Below, in pieces: positions 56,809 through 64,000 of a stretch of DNA of 64,000 bases (positions are counted from its first letter, which is position 1; the number at the start of each line of letters is the position of its first letter). Under the pieces are notes generated by a model. The model was not told where the DNA came from. It saw only the letters and a program-made list of their open reading frames with translations, and ran no database searches. A program made the translations under genes and the position numbers. The stretch covers positions 744,001-808,000 of the forward strand of contig NZ_JAPKNH010000002.1 in assembly GCF_026344005.1 (NCBI RefSeq), given 5' to 3'. The stretch is from Kaistia terrae. Lineage in GTDB: Bacteria; Pseudomonadota; Alphaproteobacteria; Rhizobiales; Kaistiaceae.

Positions 56809-58470
56809 ATGGCAATCCCGGCAGAGCTTCCCGATCGCGAAGCGATGGAATTTGACGTTGTGATCGTGGGCGCAGGCCCTGCGGGACTTGCCGCGGCTAT
56901 CCGGTTGAAGCAGGTCGATCCGGACATCACGGTCGTCGTGGTCGAGAAGGGCTCCGAAGTCGGGGCTCACATTCTCTCCGGCGCGGTGATCGACCCGATC
57001 GCGCTCGACAAGCTGGTGCCTGAATGGCGCCAGGAAGACGACACGCCGATGAAGACGCCGGTGACCGAGGACCAGTTCCTCTTCCTCGGCCCCGCCGGCT
57101 CCGTGCGCCTGCCCAATTTCCTGATGCCGCCGCTGATGTCCAACCACGGCAACTATGTCGTGTCGCTCGGCAATGTCTGCCGCTGGCTGGCGGCCAAGGC
57201 CGAGGCGCTCGGCGTCGAGATCTATCCGGGCTTCGCGGCAGCGGAAGTGCTGTTTGACGAGAATGGCGCGGTGGCCGGCGTTGCCACCGGCGACATGGGC
57301 GTCGGCCGTGACGGCGAGCCGGGCCCGAATTTTCAGCGCGGCATGGAATTGCGCGGCAAGTACACGCTGATCGGCGAGGGCGCGCGCGGTTCGCTCGCCA
57401 AGCAGCTGATCGCATCCTTCGGTCTGGCCGAAGGCCGCGAGCCGCAAAAATACGGTCTCGGCATCAAGGAACTGTGGCAGGTCGACCCGAAGCTGCACAA
57501 GCCCGGCCTGGTGCAGCACTCCTTCGGCTGGCCGCTCGACTTCTCGACCGGCGGCGGCTCGTTCCTCTATCACCTCGAGGACAACCAGGTCGTCGTCGGC
57601 TTTGTGGTGCATCTGAACTACAAGAACCCGAACCTTTCGCCGTTCGAGGAATTCCAGCGGTTCAAGACTCACCCGTCGATCGCGCCCGTCTTCGCCGGAG
57701 CCAAGCGGCTTTCCTATGGTGCCCGCGCCATCACCGAGGGCGGCCTCCAGTCGGTACCAAAACTGGTGTTCCCCGGCGGCGCGCTGATCGGCTGCTCGGC
57801 CGGTTTCGTCAATCTTCCCCGCATCAAGGGCAGCCACAACGCCATGCTTTCGGGCATGGAGGCGGCCGAGAATGTCGCGGCGGCGCTGGCTGCCGGCCGC
57901 TCGGGCGACGAGCTGCTGGGCTATGAAGCGAACTGGCGCGCCGGACCGATCGGCAAGGACCTCAAGAAGGTCCGCAACGTCAAGCCGCTCTGGTCGAAGT
58001 TCGGCACGCTGGGCGGCATTCTCGCCGGCGGCATCGACATGTGGGCGAACACGTTTGGCTTCACCCTCTTCGGCACGCTGAAGCATGGCAAACCGGATTT
58101 CGCCACGACCAAGCCGGCCAAGGACTGCAAGAAGATCGTCTATCCGAAGCCGGATGGCGTTTTGACCTTCGATCGCCTCTCCTCGGTATTCCTGTCGAAC
58201 ACCAATCACGAGGAAGATCAGCCGATCCACCTGAAGGTGCTCGACCCGGCGCTGCAGAAGACGTCGGAGCACGATGTCTATGGCGGCCCCTCGGCGCGCT
58301 ATTGCCCGGCCGGCGTCTATGAGTGGGTGGAAGAGGCCAGCGGTCCGCGCTTCGTGATCAACGCGCAGAACTGCGTCCATTGCAAAACCTGCGACATCAA
58401 GGATCCGAACCAGAATATCAACTGGACGACGCCCGAAGGCGCCGGGGGCCCGAACTACCCGAACATGTGA
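56809..58470 (+). CDS. Electron transfer flavoprotein-ubiquinone oxidoreductase
   Basis: A 553-residue membrane-associated flavo-iron-sulphur enzyme that moves electrons from reduced ETF to ubiquinone. FAD-binding VVIVGAGPAGLAAAIRLKQ is at about residues 20-38. The ubiquinone-binding middle domain has GLGIKELWQVDP and FPGGALIGCSAGFVN. The C-terminal [4Fe-4S] part shows RYCPAGVYEW and NAQNCVHCKTCDIKDP. Length and motifs are those of the mitochondrial-type enzyme. It links amino acid and fatty acid oxidation to respiration. The start at ATG 56809 excludes an open 37-residue extension. Confidence 0.96.
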   Translation: MAIPAELPDREAMEFDVVIVGAGPAGLAAAIRLKQVDPDITVVVVEKGSEVGAHILSGAVIDPIALDKLVPEWRQEDDTPMKTPVTEDQFLFLGPAGSVRLPNFLMPPLMSNHGNYVVSLGNVCRWLAAKAEALGVEIYPGFAAAEVLFDENGAVAGVATGDMGVGRDGEPGPNFQRGMELRGKYTLIGEGARGSLAKQLIASFGLAEGREPQKYGLGIKELWQVDPKLHKPGLVQHSFGWPLDFSTGGGSFLYHLEDNQVVVGFVVHLNYKNPNLSPFEEFQRFKTHPSIAPVFAGAKRLSYGARAITEGGLQSVPKLVFPGGALIGCSAGFVNLPRIKGSHNAMLSGMEAAENVAAALAAGRSGDELLGYEANWRAGPIGKDLKKVRNVKPLWSKFGTLGGILAGGIDMWANTFGFTLFGTLKHGKPDFATTKPAKDCKKIVYPKPDGVLTFDRLSSVFLSNTNHEEDQPIHLKVLDPALQKTSEHDVYGGPSARYCPAGVYEWVEEASGPRFVINAQNCVHCKTCDIKDPNQNINWTTPEGAGGPNYPNM

Positions 58471-58586
58471 TCACGTTCGCGTGATGATAAGTTTATCCCA
58501 CGTCCCGCTGTATGTTGCTCCGTCTGCTAGGCGCGAAATCCCTGTCGTGTTAACAGGATCGCCCCTAGTCATACGGAGACCTTATA

Positions 58587-58985
58587 GTGTCGTTTGAGAA
58601 GATTTCTAAGTTTCAGCCTTATACGCTCGGCCTGTTGCGCATCGTTTCTTCGTTGATCTTCATGGCGCACGGAACGCAGAAGATTCTCGGTTTCCCGGCT
58701 TCGGATAAGGCGCCGGCCATGTTCAGCCTCTCCTGGACGGCCGGCATGCTGGAACTGATCGGCGGCTTCCTGCTTCTGATCGGCCTGTTCTCGCGCCCGG
58801 TGGCCTTCGTGCTGTCCGGCCTGATGGCCTTCGCCTACTGGATCGCGCATGCACCGCGCAGCTTCTACCCGGTGCTGAACGGCGGCGACGCCGCCATCCT
58901 CTATTGCTTCATCTTCCTGTATTTCGTCTTCGCCGGCCCCGGTCGCTGGAGCGTCGATGCGCTTCTGAATCGCGAACGGGCCTGA
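58587..58985 (+). CDS. DoxX-family membrane protein
   Basis: A 132-residue inner-membrane protein with four hydrophobic helices. It shows LGLLRIVSSLIFMAHGTQKILGFP (in part: RIVSSLIFMAHGTQK), LELIGGFLLLIGLFSRPVAF and a final FVFAGPGRWSVDALL, all typical of DoxX/YphA-like proteins. Their role is unclear; oxidative-stress links have been reported for relatives. GTG 58587 with CGGAG upstream. Confidence 0.9.
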   Translation: MSFEKISKFQPYTLGLLRIVSSLIFMAHGTQKILGFPASDKAPAMFSLSWTAGMLELIGGFLLLIGLFSRPVAFVLSGLMAFAYWIAHAPRSFYPVLNGGDAAILYCFIFLYFVFAGPGRWSVDALLNRERA

Positions 58986-59771
58986 TCAGGCGCGCAGGAA
59001 GTCGAGCAGGACGCGGTTGAACGCCTCGGGCTGCTCGACATTGCAAAGATGGGCGGCGTTGCGGATGACTTCCATCCGCGCGCCGTCGATATCCGCCACC
59101 CATTCACGCGCCTTGGCGGGTTGCACCGCGGCGTCGTGATCCGCGCAAATCACGAGGGTGGGGGCCTGGATCAGAGCCAGATCCTCGCGCAGATCCATTT
59201 CGCCAAGCGCTTCGCAGCACGCGGCATAGCCTTCCGCTGACGTGTCGAGAATCATGTCGCGAATGCGGGCAACGATTTCCGGTTGGGAAGCGCGAAAGCC
59301 TTCCCGGAACCAGCGGCCGATCACGGCATCGACCAGCGCCGACAAACCCTCGTTGCGCGCCGTCTTCGCACGGCCCTCCCACATGTCGCGCGGCGGCAGA
59401 TGCGGCGCCGAGGCGCAGATCACCAGCTTCTCGACATAGTCCGGCTTGTTCGCGGCGAGCCAGGCGGCGACCATGCCGCCCTTCGACAATCCCACGACAT
59501 GCGCGCTTTCGACGCCCACCGCGTCGAGCACGCCCCGCGCATCGCGGCCAAGCCGATCGATCGTATAGGGCGTGTCGGGAATGTCGGAGCCGCCGTGACC
59601 GCGATCATCGAAACGGATGACGCGGAATTCCTCGCGCAACGCTGGAAGCTGATCCTCCCACATCGAAAGGTCGGTACCGAGGGCGTTGGTGAGGAGAAGC
59701 GCTGGTTTGCCATTGTCCGGATCGGCTTCGACATTCAGTCGGATACGATCGTCCATAGCGATCAGTGGCAT
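58986..59771 (-). CDS. Alpha/beta hydrolase, 3-oxoadipate enol-lactonase-like
   Basis: A 261-residue alpha/beta-hydrolase. The nucleophile elbow is GLSKGGM (about residues 98-104), HG region FDDRGHGGSD, and the catalytic His is in NAAHLCNVEQPEAFN. Length and pattern match PcaD-type enol-lactonases, where the elbow is usually GLSMGG. No other pca gene (pcaB, pcaC, pcaHG) is adjacent, so a general esterase or lactonase function is equally possible. ATG 59771 is chosen; an open extension upstream has no homology. Confidence 0.85.
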   Translation of the reverse strand: MPLIAMDDRIRLNVEADPDNGKPALLLTNALGTDLSMWEDQLPALREEFRVIRFDDRGHGGSDIPDTPYTIDRLGRDARGVLDAVGVESAHVVGLSKGGMVAAWLAANKPDYVEKLVICASAPHLPPRDMWEGRAKTARNEGLSALVDAVIGRWFREGFRASQPEIVARIRDMILDTSAEGYAACCEALGEMDLREDLALIQAPTLVICADHDAAVQPAKAREWVADIDGARMEVIRNAAHLCNVEQPEAFNRVLLDFLRA

Positions 59772-59950
59772 GAGAGACCCCGTCGAACTTGCCAGCGGGT
59801 CGGGTCGGCCCGCATGATGGCGGCAGGCCCCTGACAAGGGCGTTGCTGGACGCAGCCTATATAAGGGAAGAGGTCCGGCCAAGGGGCACGTTCAAGTCCG
59901 GTTTAGCCTCCGGTGGACAGCTTAATCTTCATAGCCAGCAAGGAGCCGCG

Positions 59951-60865
59951 ATGTCCGACCGGCCGCTTCCCGCCTCGATTGAAGCCACCCAGAAAATGCT
60001 CGACGCGGGCGGCTATGTCTCCGACCGGGCGCTGGCGACGGTGCTGTTTCTTTCGCTGCGGCTCAACCGGCCGCTCTTCCTCGAAGGCGAGGCGGGCGTC
60101 GGCAAGACCGAGATCGCCAAGGTGCTGGCCGCGCAACTCGGCCGCGAGCTGATCCGCCTGCAATGCTATGAGGGGCTTGATGTCGCCTCGGCCGTCTATG
60201 AATGGAACTATGCCGCGCAGATGGTCGAGATCCGTGCGGCGGAGGCCGCCGGCAGCGTGGATCGCGAGCGGCTGGTCGACGATGTTTTCTCCCAGCGGTT
60301 CCTGATCCGCCGTCCGTTGCTGCAGGCGCTGGAAGCCGGGGCGGGCGGGGCGCCTGTCCTGCTGATCGACGAGCTCGACCGCGCCGACGAGGCGTTCGAG
60401 GCCTATCTGCTCGAAATGCTCGCCGACAACCAAGTGACCGTGCCGGAGCTTGGCACGATCCGGGCGGCCGAGCCGCCGATCGTTGTCGTGACCACCAACC
60501 GCACCCGCGAGATCCATGACGCGCTGAAGCGGCGCTGCCTCTATCATTGGGTCGATTATCCCGATAGCGCCCGCGAGCTTCAGATCGTGCGCAGCAAGGT
60601 GCCGGGCGCCGGCGAAAGGCTCTCGCGCGAAGTCGTCGCCTTCGTCCAGTCGCTGCGTCGCGAGGGCCTGTTCAAGAGCCCCGGCGTCGCGGAAACGCTC
60701 GATTGGGCCGCCGCGCTGGTGGAGCTGGATCAGGTGGCGCTGGAGCCCGGACTGGTGTCGGATACGCTCGGGGTTCTCCTGAAATATCAAGACGATATTG
60801 CCAGGATCGAAAGCAGCAGCGTCGGCGCGCTTGTCGAGGCGGCGCGGGCGGAAGCGGCGGCGTGA
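59951..60865 (+). CDS. MoxR/CoxD-type AAA+ ATPase
   Basis: A 304-residue AAA+ protein. Walker A GEAGVGKTE is at about residues 47-55, Walker B VLLIDELDRADEAFE, sensor 1 VVTTNRTREIHDALKRRC. It is the CoxD form, which in CO dehydrogenase systems helps assemble the Cu-Mo centre together with the VWA protein CoxE. AAGGAG lies before ATG 59951. The stop overlaps the start of the VWA gene (TGATG). Confidence 0.92.
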   Translation: MSDRPLPASIEATQKMLDAGGYVSDRALATVLFLSLRLNRPLFLEGEAGVGKTEIAKVLAAQLGRELIRLQCYEGLDVASAVYEWNYAAQMVEIRAAEAAGSVDRERLVDDVFSQRFLIRRPLLQALEAGAGGAPVLLIDELDRADEAFEAYLLEMLADNQVTVPELGTIRAAEPPIVVVTTNRTREIHDALKRRCLYHWVDYPDSARELQIVRSKVPGAGERLSREVVAFVQSLRREGLFKSPGVAETLDWAAALVELDQVALEPGLVSDTLGVLLKYQDDIARIESSSVGALVEAARAEAAA

Positions 60866-62082
60866 TGTCGGAGTCGCATCAAGGGGATGGCGGTCTTTCC
60901 TCGGGCGGCAGGCTCGATGAGAACCTTGTCCAGTTTGGCCGGTTGCTCCGGCGTGCCGGCATGCCGGTCGGGCCGGCTGCCATCCTCGATGCGATCCGCG
61001 CCGTCGAGATCGTCGGGCTCCTTTCGCGCGACGACTTTTACTGGACGCTGCATGCCGTGCTGGTGACGAAGCGCGAACAGCGGGCGGTGTTCGACGAGGC
61101 GTTTCGCCTGTTCTGGAAAGGCGGCCGGTTGAGCGCACCGATCTTTGTCGATCGACCGCGCGTGCCCGCGTCCCCGAAAAATGTGCCTCCAGCCGCTGCT
61201 CGCGTGGCGCAGGCGATGTATGGCGACCGGACGCCGGAATCCGAGCAGCCGTCTGATGAGGCGGAACGCGATCTCCGTCTGGCCGCCTCCGTGAAGGAGC
61301 GCTTGGCGACACGGGACTTTGCCCAGATGAGCGCCGAAGAACTGGCTGAGGCGCAGGCGGCGCTCGCCAGGCTGACCTTTCCGGATGACCGGATACCGAC
61401 GCGGCGGCTGGTCACGGCCTCGCGTGGAAAGATCGATGCACGCCGGACGTTGCGAGCCGGCCTGCGGACGGGTGGCGACATGATCCTGCCGGTCTATCGC
61501 AAGCGCGCGGAAATCCTCCCGCCCATCGTGGCGCTTTGCGACATCTCCGGCTCGATGAGCCAGTACAGCCGCATCCTGCTGCATTTCCTGCATGCGCTGG
61601 GCGCGACGCGGCGGGTCGACACCTTCCTGTTCGGCACACGGCTCACCAACGTGTCGCGCGAATTGCGCCTCAGGGATCCGGACGCCGCACTTGCCGCCTG
61701 CGCCCATGCGGTCGAGGACTGGTCGGGCGGCACGCGGATCGCGACAGCGCTGCACGACTTCAACCGGCTGTGGTCGCGGCGCGTGCTCGGGCAGGGCGCT
61801 ATCGTGCTGCTGGTGACGGACGGGCTGGAACGCGACAGCCTCGATGGGCTGACGGCGGAGATGGACCGGCTCCATCGCGCCTGTCGTCGGTTGATCTGGC
61901 TCAATCCGCTGCTGCGCTTCGACGGCTTCGAGGCGAAGGCGCGCGGCATTCGTGCCATGCTGCCGCATGTCGACGAATTTCGCGCCGTGCATTCGCTGGG
62001 GGCGGTCGCCGACCTTGTCCGCGCGCTCGGTTCCGTGTCGGCTTCAACCGCCGATCCACGCCGTTATCTCGCTGTCGCCTGA
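60865..62082 (+). CDS. VWA-domain protein, CoxE type
   Basis: A 405-residue protein with a von Willebrand A domain in the C-terminal half. The metal-binding MIDAS begins DISGSMSQYSR (about residue 226), followed by a Thr/Asp pair in GGTRIATALHD and VTDGLERD. The N-terminal part is the CoxE-like helical domain (NLVQFGRLLRRAGMPVGP). Works with the MoxR ATPase encoded upstream, with which its gene overlaps. Confidence 0.92.
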   Translation: MSESHQGDGGLSSGGRLDENLVQFGRLLRRAGMPVGPAAILDAIRAVEIVGLLSRDDFYWTLHAVLVTKREQRAVFDEAFRLFWKGGRLSAPIFVDRPRVPASPKNVPPAAARVAQAMYGDRTPESEQPSDEAERDLRLAASVKERLATRDFAQMSAEELAEAQAALARLTFPDDRIPTRRLVTASRGKIDARRTLRAGLRTGGDMILPVYRKRAEILPPIVALCDISGSMSQYSRILLHFLHALGATRRVDTFLFGTRLTNVSRELRLRDPDAALAACAHAVEDWSGGTRIATALHDFNRLWSRRVLGQGAIVLLVTDGLERDSLDGLTAEMDRLHRACRRLIWLNPLLRFDGFEAKARGIRAMLPHVDEFRAVHSLGAVADLVRALGSVSASTADPRRYLAVA

Positions 62083-62093
62083 GGAGGGGCATC

Positions 62094-62435
62094 ATGTCTG
62101 CTGTTCAACCGCTGACACTGGGCGAGGCCGATGTGCTCGCCATTGCCGAGGACTGGCTGAGGGCCGGCCGCGCCGTGGCGTTGGCGACCGTGGTCGAGAC
62201 ATGGGGCTCGGCGCCGCGTCCCGTTGGCAGCCATCTGGTCATCGATTCGGACGGCCATTTCGAGGGCTCGGTTTCCGGCGGCTGCGTGGAAGGCGCTGTC
62301 ATCGGCGAGGCGATCGACGTGATTGCGGCCGGCGAGCCGCGCCTGCTTGAATTCGGCGTTGCCGACGAGACGGCCTGGCGCGTCGGCCTCTCCTGCGGCG
62401 GGCGCATCAAGGTCTATGTCGAGAAGGTGGTCTGA
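62094..62435 (+). CDS. XdhC-family protein, N-terminal domain only
   Basis: A 113-residue protein matching the N-terminal half of XdhC/CoxF: AGRAVALATVVETWGSAPRPVGSHLVI (in part: ATVVETWGSAPRP), SVSGGCVEGAVI and GLSCGGRIKVYVE with the conserved cysteine. XdhC binds the molybdenum cofactor and takes part in adding the terminal sulphido ligand before insertion into xanthine-dehydrogenase-type enzymes. The next gene supplies the missing C-terminal Rossmann part. GAGGAGG precedes ATG 62094. Confidence 0.9.
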   Translation: MSAVQPLTLGEADVLAIAEDWLRAGRAVALATVVETWGSAPRPVGSHLVIDSDGHFEGSVSGGCVEGAVIGEAIDVIAAGEPRLLEFGVADETAWRVGLSCGGRIKVYVEKVV

Positions 62436-63155
62436 ATGGATCGCTTCACGCTCCAGAGCCTGAATGAAGCGCGCCGGCAAAGGCAGGCGGCGATCCTGAT
62501 CACCAATCTCGCTTCCGGTGTTGTCCGGCTGGTGCGGGAGAACGATGTCGATCTTGACCTCATGGTCGAGCCGACCCTGGCCGAAATCCTGCCGCAGCGC
62601 TTCCGCTCGGCCCATTCCGGCCTGGTTCAGACGCCGGAGGGCGACGAGTTCTTTCTCACCGTGCATGTGCCGCCGCCGCGCCTCGTCATCATCGGCGCGG
62701 TGCATATTTCGCAGGCGCTGGCGCCGATGGCGCGGATCGCCGGCCTCGACGTGACGATCATCGATCCGCGCACCGCCTTCGCCACGCCGGAGCGCTTCGC
62801 CAATGTCGCACTCCTGGCCGAATGGCCGGAGGATGCGCTGAAGGGTATTCCGCTCGATGCGTTCACGGCCGTGGCGGCGCTGACGCATGATCCGAAGATC
62901 GACGACCTGCCGCTTCAGGCAGCATTGGCGGCGAACTGCTTCTATGTCGGTGCGCTGGGTAGCCGGAAGACGCATGCCAAGCGCCTCGAAAGGCTGCAGG
63001 CCACCGGTGTTTCCGGGGCGGATGCGGCGCGGATACGGGCCCCGATCGGCCTTGCCATCGGCGCGCAATCGCCGGCCGAGATCGCCGTCTCCGTGCTGGC
63101 CGAGATCATCGACAGCCTGCGCAAGCGCGGTCTGACGACGCCCGGAGGCGCATAA
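62436..63155 (+). CDS. XdhC-family protein, C-terminal Rossmann domain
   Basis: A 239-residue protein. The first 70 or so residues are a poorly conserved XdhC-like segment; from about residue 80 follows the Rossmann domain with RLVIIGAVHISQALAPMA, DPRTAFATPERF, ALTHDPKID and FYVGALGSRKTHAKR, then IGLAIGAQSPAEIAVSVLAEI. ATG 62436 directly follows the TGA of the previous gene without a gap, so the two halves are probably made in equal amounts and act as a pair. Confidence 0.9.
   Translation: MDRFTLQSLNEARRQRQAAILITNLASGVVRLVRENDVDLDLMVEPTLAEILPQRFRSAHSGLVQTPEGDEFFLTVHVPPPRLVIIGAVHISQALAPMARIAGLDVTIIDPRTAFATPERFANVALLAEWPEDALKGIPLDAFTAVAALTHDPKIDDLPLQAALAANCFYVGALGSRKTHAKRLERLQATGVSGADAARIRAPIGLAIGAQSPAEIAVSVLAEIIDSLRKRGLTTPGGA

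Positions 63156-64000
<845 letters not shown>

Noticed and set aside
56527-58380. 617-codon open frame antisense to the ETF-QO gene
   Set aside because: It is the mirror of a strongly conserved gene; long antisense frames are expected at this GC content and the product has no family resemblance.
58470-58497. Two small palindromes after the ETF-QO stop (ATCACG-TTCG-CGTGAT and GATAA-GT-TTATC)
   Set aside because: Could be a weak terminator or promoter element of the DoxX gene, but there is no T run and no motif match, so not listed as a feature.

Overview
The window is high-GC, gene-dense chromosomal DNA of an alphaproteobacterium. Hyphomicrobiales (Rhizobiales) is the best fit. Supporting signs are the linkage recA - alaS - icd - trmJ - murI - rpsD - grxD/bolA - purL/purQ/purS/purC - F1-ATPase zeta inhibitor - purB - rpe, a GAAC-N7-type SOS box before recA, a liv operon carrying a DUF6867 gene, a BA14K-like protein and a DUF2259 protein. 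I cannot fix the genus. I found no rRNA or tRNA gene, CRISPR array, prophage, transposase or integrase.

Layout. 1-3.6 kb: the tail of an unknown gene, pseudouridine-phosphate glycosidase, an SDR lacking the usual catalytic Tyr/Lys, and a secreted serine hydrolase. 3.7-8.2 kb: recA, a GFA-type zinc protein and alaS. 8.2-19.9 kb looks like an accessory insert in the housekeeping order: a KefB-type antiporter, an L-xylulose-reductase-like SDR, a GNAT-like protein, an aldo/keto reductase, another SDR with a divergent but frameshifted AraC regulator, a four-gene CUT1 sugar ABC transporter, and an 825-base non-coding gap with an AT-rich core. 19.9-25.5 kb: icd, then three GT2-like glycosyltransferase genes behind an HdeD-like membrane protein whose stop codon overlaps the first glycosyltransferase start. 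25.6-33.2 kb: trmJ, murI, a flavin monooxygenase, a Gfo/Idh/MocA dehydrogenase, an SDR, rpsD, a DMT exporter and ttcA. 33.2-39.5 kb: a BA14K-like protein, grxD, bolA, the purL/purQ/purS/purC group and the zeta inhibitor. 39.6-45.1 kb: an HpcH/HpaI aldolase, aqpZ, a glutathione peroxidase, purB, two secreted proteins and rpe. 45.3-53.4 kb: a DadA-like oxidase, a solute-binding protein and a complete branched-chain amino acid transporter (livHMGF, DUF6867, LivJ-like). 53.6-59.8 kb: a flavin reductase, an MFS transporter with an Ala-Pro tail, a uracil-DNA glycosylase, ETF-ubiquinone oxidoreductase, DoxX and an alpha/beta hydrolase. 59.9-64 kb: a run of molybdenum-hydroxylase maturation genes (MoxR ATPase, VWA protein, split XdhC, molybdopterin-binding protein) cut by the window edge.

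How the genes work together. The pur genes supply the early and middle steps of IMP/AMP synthesis and sit next to the BolA/monothiol glutaredoxin pair. The liv genes, the extra solute-binding protein and the DadA-like oxidase together suggest amino acid uptake and oxidation, with ETF-QO further along as an electron entry point to quinone. The last cluster resembles cox/xdh accessory genes, but no catalytic molybdenum-hydroxylase subunit lies in the window.

The least explained features are the HdeD/GT2 trio (its middle member has lost donor-site motifs), the frameshifted AraC gene, the uracil-DNA glycosylase that keeps only two of four expected Fe-S cysteines, the catalytic-motif-less SDR, and the AT-rich gap at 19.5-19.8 kb. 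I do not see convincing evidence of a wholly new system. The GT2/HdeD cluster is the best candidate for follow-up.
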